Of a DNA stretch of 64,000 nucleotides, positions 62,807-64,000 are shown in pieces (the first letter of the stretch is position 1; each line of letters begins with the position of its first letter). The stretch covers positions 186,001 to 250,000 of the forward strand of contig JAZKJF010000002.1 of assembly GCA_040384465.1 (NCBI GenBank), in the 5' to 3' direction. A model generated the notes under the pieces. It searched no databases. It worked only from the letters and a program-made list of their open reading frames with translations, and was not told where the DNA came from. The stretch comes from UBA5078 sp040384465 (GTDB lineage Bacteria; Pseudomonadota; Gammaproteobacteria; Pseudomonadales; Pseudohongiellaceae). The translations under genes were made by a program, and so were the position numbers.

Positions 62807-64000
62807 ATGCAGACACTCGACACTCGAATCTTGATCTCTAGCGGCCGTGCGCTGCTGCCGACCGATTCTGCTCCGGCTGTTCTGCACTGGCAGGATGCGA
62901 ATGGCGACGCGCAGACGCTCGAACTGCTCAAGGTGTTGCGCATCCTGCCTGAAAAAAGAGTCGTGGCACTCGCGCACTGGCGCGGGCAACGCGTGCTGGC
63001 CAAATTGTTCTTTGCCCGAGTACGCTGGCCTCAGCATTTGCAGCGTGAGATCGACGGCGTGCAAGCAATAGTGACGGCAGGAATTGCAACGCCCGCAATG
63101 CTGGCGTCGGGAAGCAGTGTGGATGGCGGCACTGGTGTGTTGTTGCTGCAGTACATTGAAAACAGTGAGACCGTCGGACAGCGTTGGGAACATGCAAACG
63201 CTGCCGAGCGTGACATCTTGCTGCGCAAAGTGGTGACACTGATCGCCGATTGTCATGGTCGTGGATTGTTGCAGAAGGACATTCATCTCGACAATTTTTT
63301 GCTGTCAAGTGAGCAGTTGCAGGACAGTATTTTATATCTGCTCGACGCCGCCGCCGTGTCAGTACACACCGGTGAGCCCCATGGTGTCGACAGCGTGCGC
63401 TCCTTGCAAAACCTTGCGCTGCTGTTCGCACAGTTCCCTGTGCACAATGACGCGCAAGTGCCCGCACTCTACGAACTGTATCGCGGTCTGCGTCTGCAAA
63501 TGGAGCTGAGTGCTGACCCCTGCATGTTCAGTGCGCTGTTGCAGCAGAACCGCTTGGCGCGATTGCGCGTGGTGCTCGACAAGCTCTATCGCGAGACCAG
63601 TGCGCACGTCTGTGTGCAGAAGCGTGATCGCTTCGTGGTGTATCGCCGCACACTTGAGTCACCGCAGCTGCAGGAATTTTTGCGAGCACCGGATGACTTC
63701 ATTGCGCGTGGACGTCTGCTCAAGAACGGCAATTCTTCCACGGTCGCCGTGGTGCAGATCGATGGCACGGACTATGTGCTCAAGCGCTACAACATCAAGA
63801 GCCTCTGGCATGGTCTGCGGCGTGCGCTGCGCCCGAGCCGGGCCTGGGTGAGCTGGCGCAACGCTCACATGCTGGAGATGCTCGGCATTGCCACACCGCA
63901 ACCGCTGCTGATGATGGAGCGGCGGCTGGGTCCACTGCGGCGCGAGGCCTATTTTTTGAGCGAATTTGCGCAGGGTGAGGATGTCTTGCGTTATCTGGCG
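62807..64000 (+). CDS. Tandem LPS kinase-like protein (partial, C-terminus beyond window)
   Basis: 398 codons are visible with no stop. Two kinase-like modules of the WaaP/InaA type occur in tandem: the first has D-C-H-G-R-G-L-L-Q-K-D-I-H-L-D-N-F-L-L and L-L-D-A-A-A; the second begins at ~280 with R-G-R-L-L-K-N-G-N-S-S-T-V and Y-V-L-K-R-Y-N. The same place in Pseudomonas, after waaP, holds similar kinase genes. Starts 6 nt after waaP. Confidence 0.85.
   Translation, partial: MQTLDTRILISSGRALLPTDSAPAVLHWQDANGDAQTLELLKVLRILPEKRVVALAHWRGQRVLAKLFFARVRWPQHLQREIDGVQAIVTAGIATPAMLASGSSVDGGTGVLLLQYIENSETVGQRWEHANAAERDILLRKVVTLIADCHGRGLLQKDIHLDNFLLSSEQLQDSILYLLDAAAVSVHTGEPHGVDSVRSLQNLALLFAQFPVHNDAQVPALYELYRGLRLQMELSADPCMFSALLQQNRLARLRVVLDKLYRETSAHVCVQKRDRFVVYRRTLESPQLQEFLRAPDDFIARGRLLKNGNSSTVAVVQIDGTDYVLKRYNIKSLWHGLRRALRPSRAWVSWRNAHMLEMLGIATPQPLLMMERRLGPLRREAYFLSEFAQGEDVLRYLA

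Overview
The window is a chromosomal segment of a Gram-negative gammaproteobacterium. Evidence: slmA, ftsYEX-rpoH, cmoAB, rph/yicC/pyrE, coaBC-algC-argB, glnE and a waaF-waaC-waaG-waaP lipopolysaccharide core cluster. The glnE-waaFCGP-kinase order resembles Pseudomonas. The genus cannot be named from the sequence. Most of the window is moderately GC-rich; parts of 46-51 kb are clearly more AT-rich.

Layout. (1) 0-25.6 kb is mostly core genome: yicC (partial), a metallo-beta-lactamase-fold hydrolase, rph, pyrE, the leftward unit coaBC-algC-argB-slmA, radC, rpmB-rpmG, a REP-associated-type (RAYT) transposase, cmoAB, several membrane or hydrolase genes, the DUF423-thiS-thiG-trmB unit, rpoH, ftsYEX, rsmD-yheT-coaD and mutM. 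(2) 25.9-41.0 kb holds 13 co-directional, tightly spaced genes that look like one operon for a cell-envelope machine. They encode a secreted TPR/TonB-C-like protein, several lipoproteins, a membrane-anchored TPR protein, a PEGA-repeat/FGE-fold protein, a MotA/TolQ/ExbB-type proton-channel subunit, an actin/Hsp70-like protein, two von Willebrand A proteins whose only membrane helix resembles that of ExbD/TolR, two further lipoproteins and an M48 metalloprotease. I do not recognise this as a named system; it is the leading candidate for something new. (3) 41.0-51.2 kb is an accessory island bounded by two inward-facing REP elements. It carries a PIN-toxin module, a mazF remnant, a PQQ-type dehydrogenase, an AlbA_2-domain regulator, an orphan ccdA, a broken vapBC, and leftward genes (brnTA, HAD, GNAT, membrane protein, paiB, FRG domain) separated by attC-like palindromes. 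The last part looks like an integron cassette cluster without a visible integrase. (4) 51.2-64 kb returns to core genes: uup, a GspE/PilB-type ATPase, glnE, and the LPS inner-core genes waaF, waaC, waaG, waaP and a tandem-kinase gene that runs off the end.

Two REP families run through the window. One sits 12-23 nt after stop codons, always in the same orientation relative to the gene. The other forms a perfect inverted pair inserted in frame inside waaF. The RAYT gene at 9-10 kb is a plausible relative of the mobilising enzyme, though its HUH motif looks altered.

No tRNA, rRNA, CRISPR array or prophage was recognised. All family assignments come from reading motifs by eye; no database search was possible.
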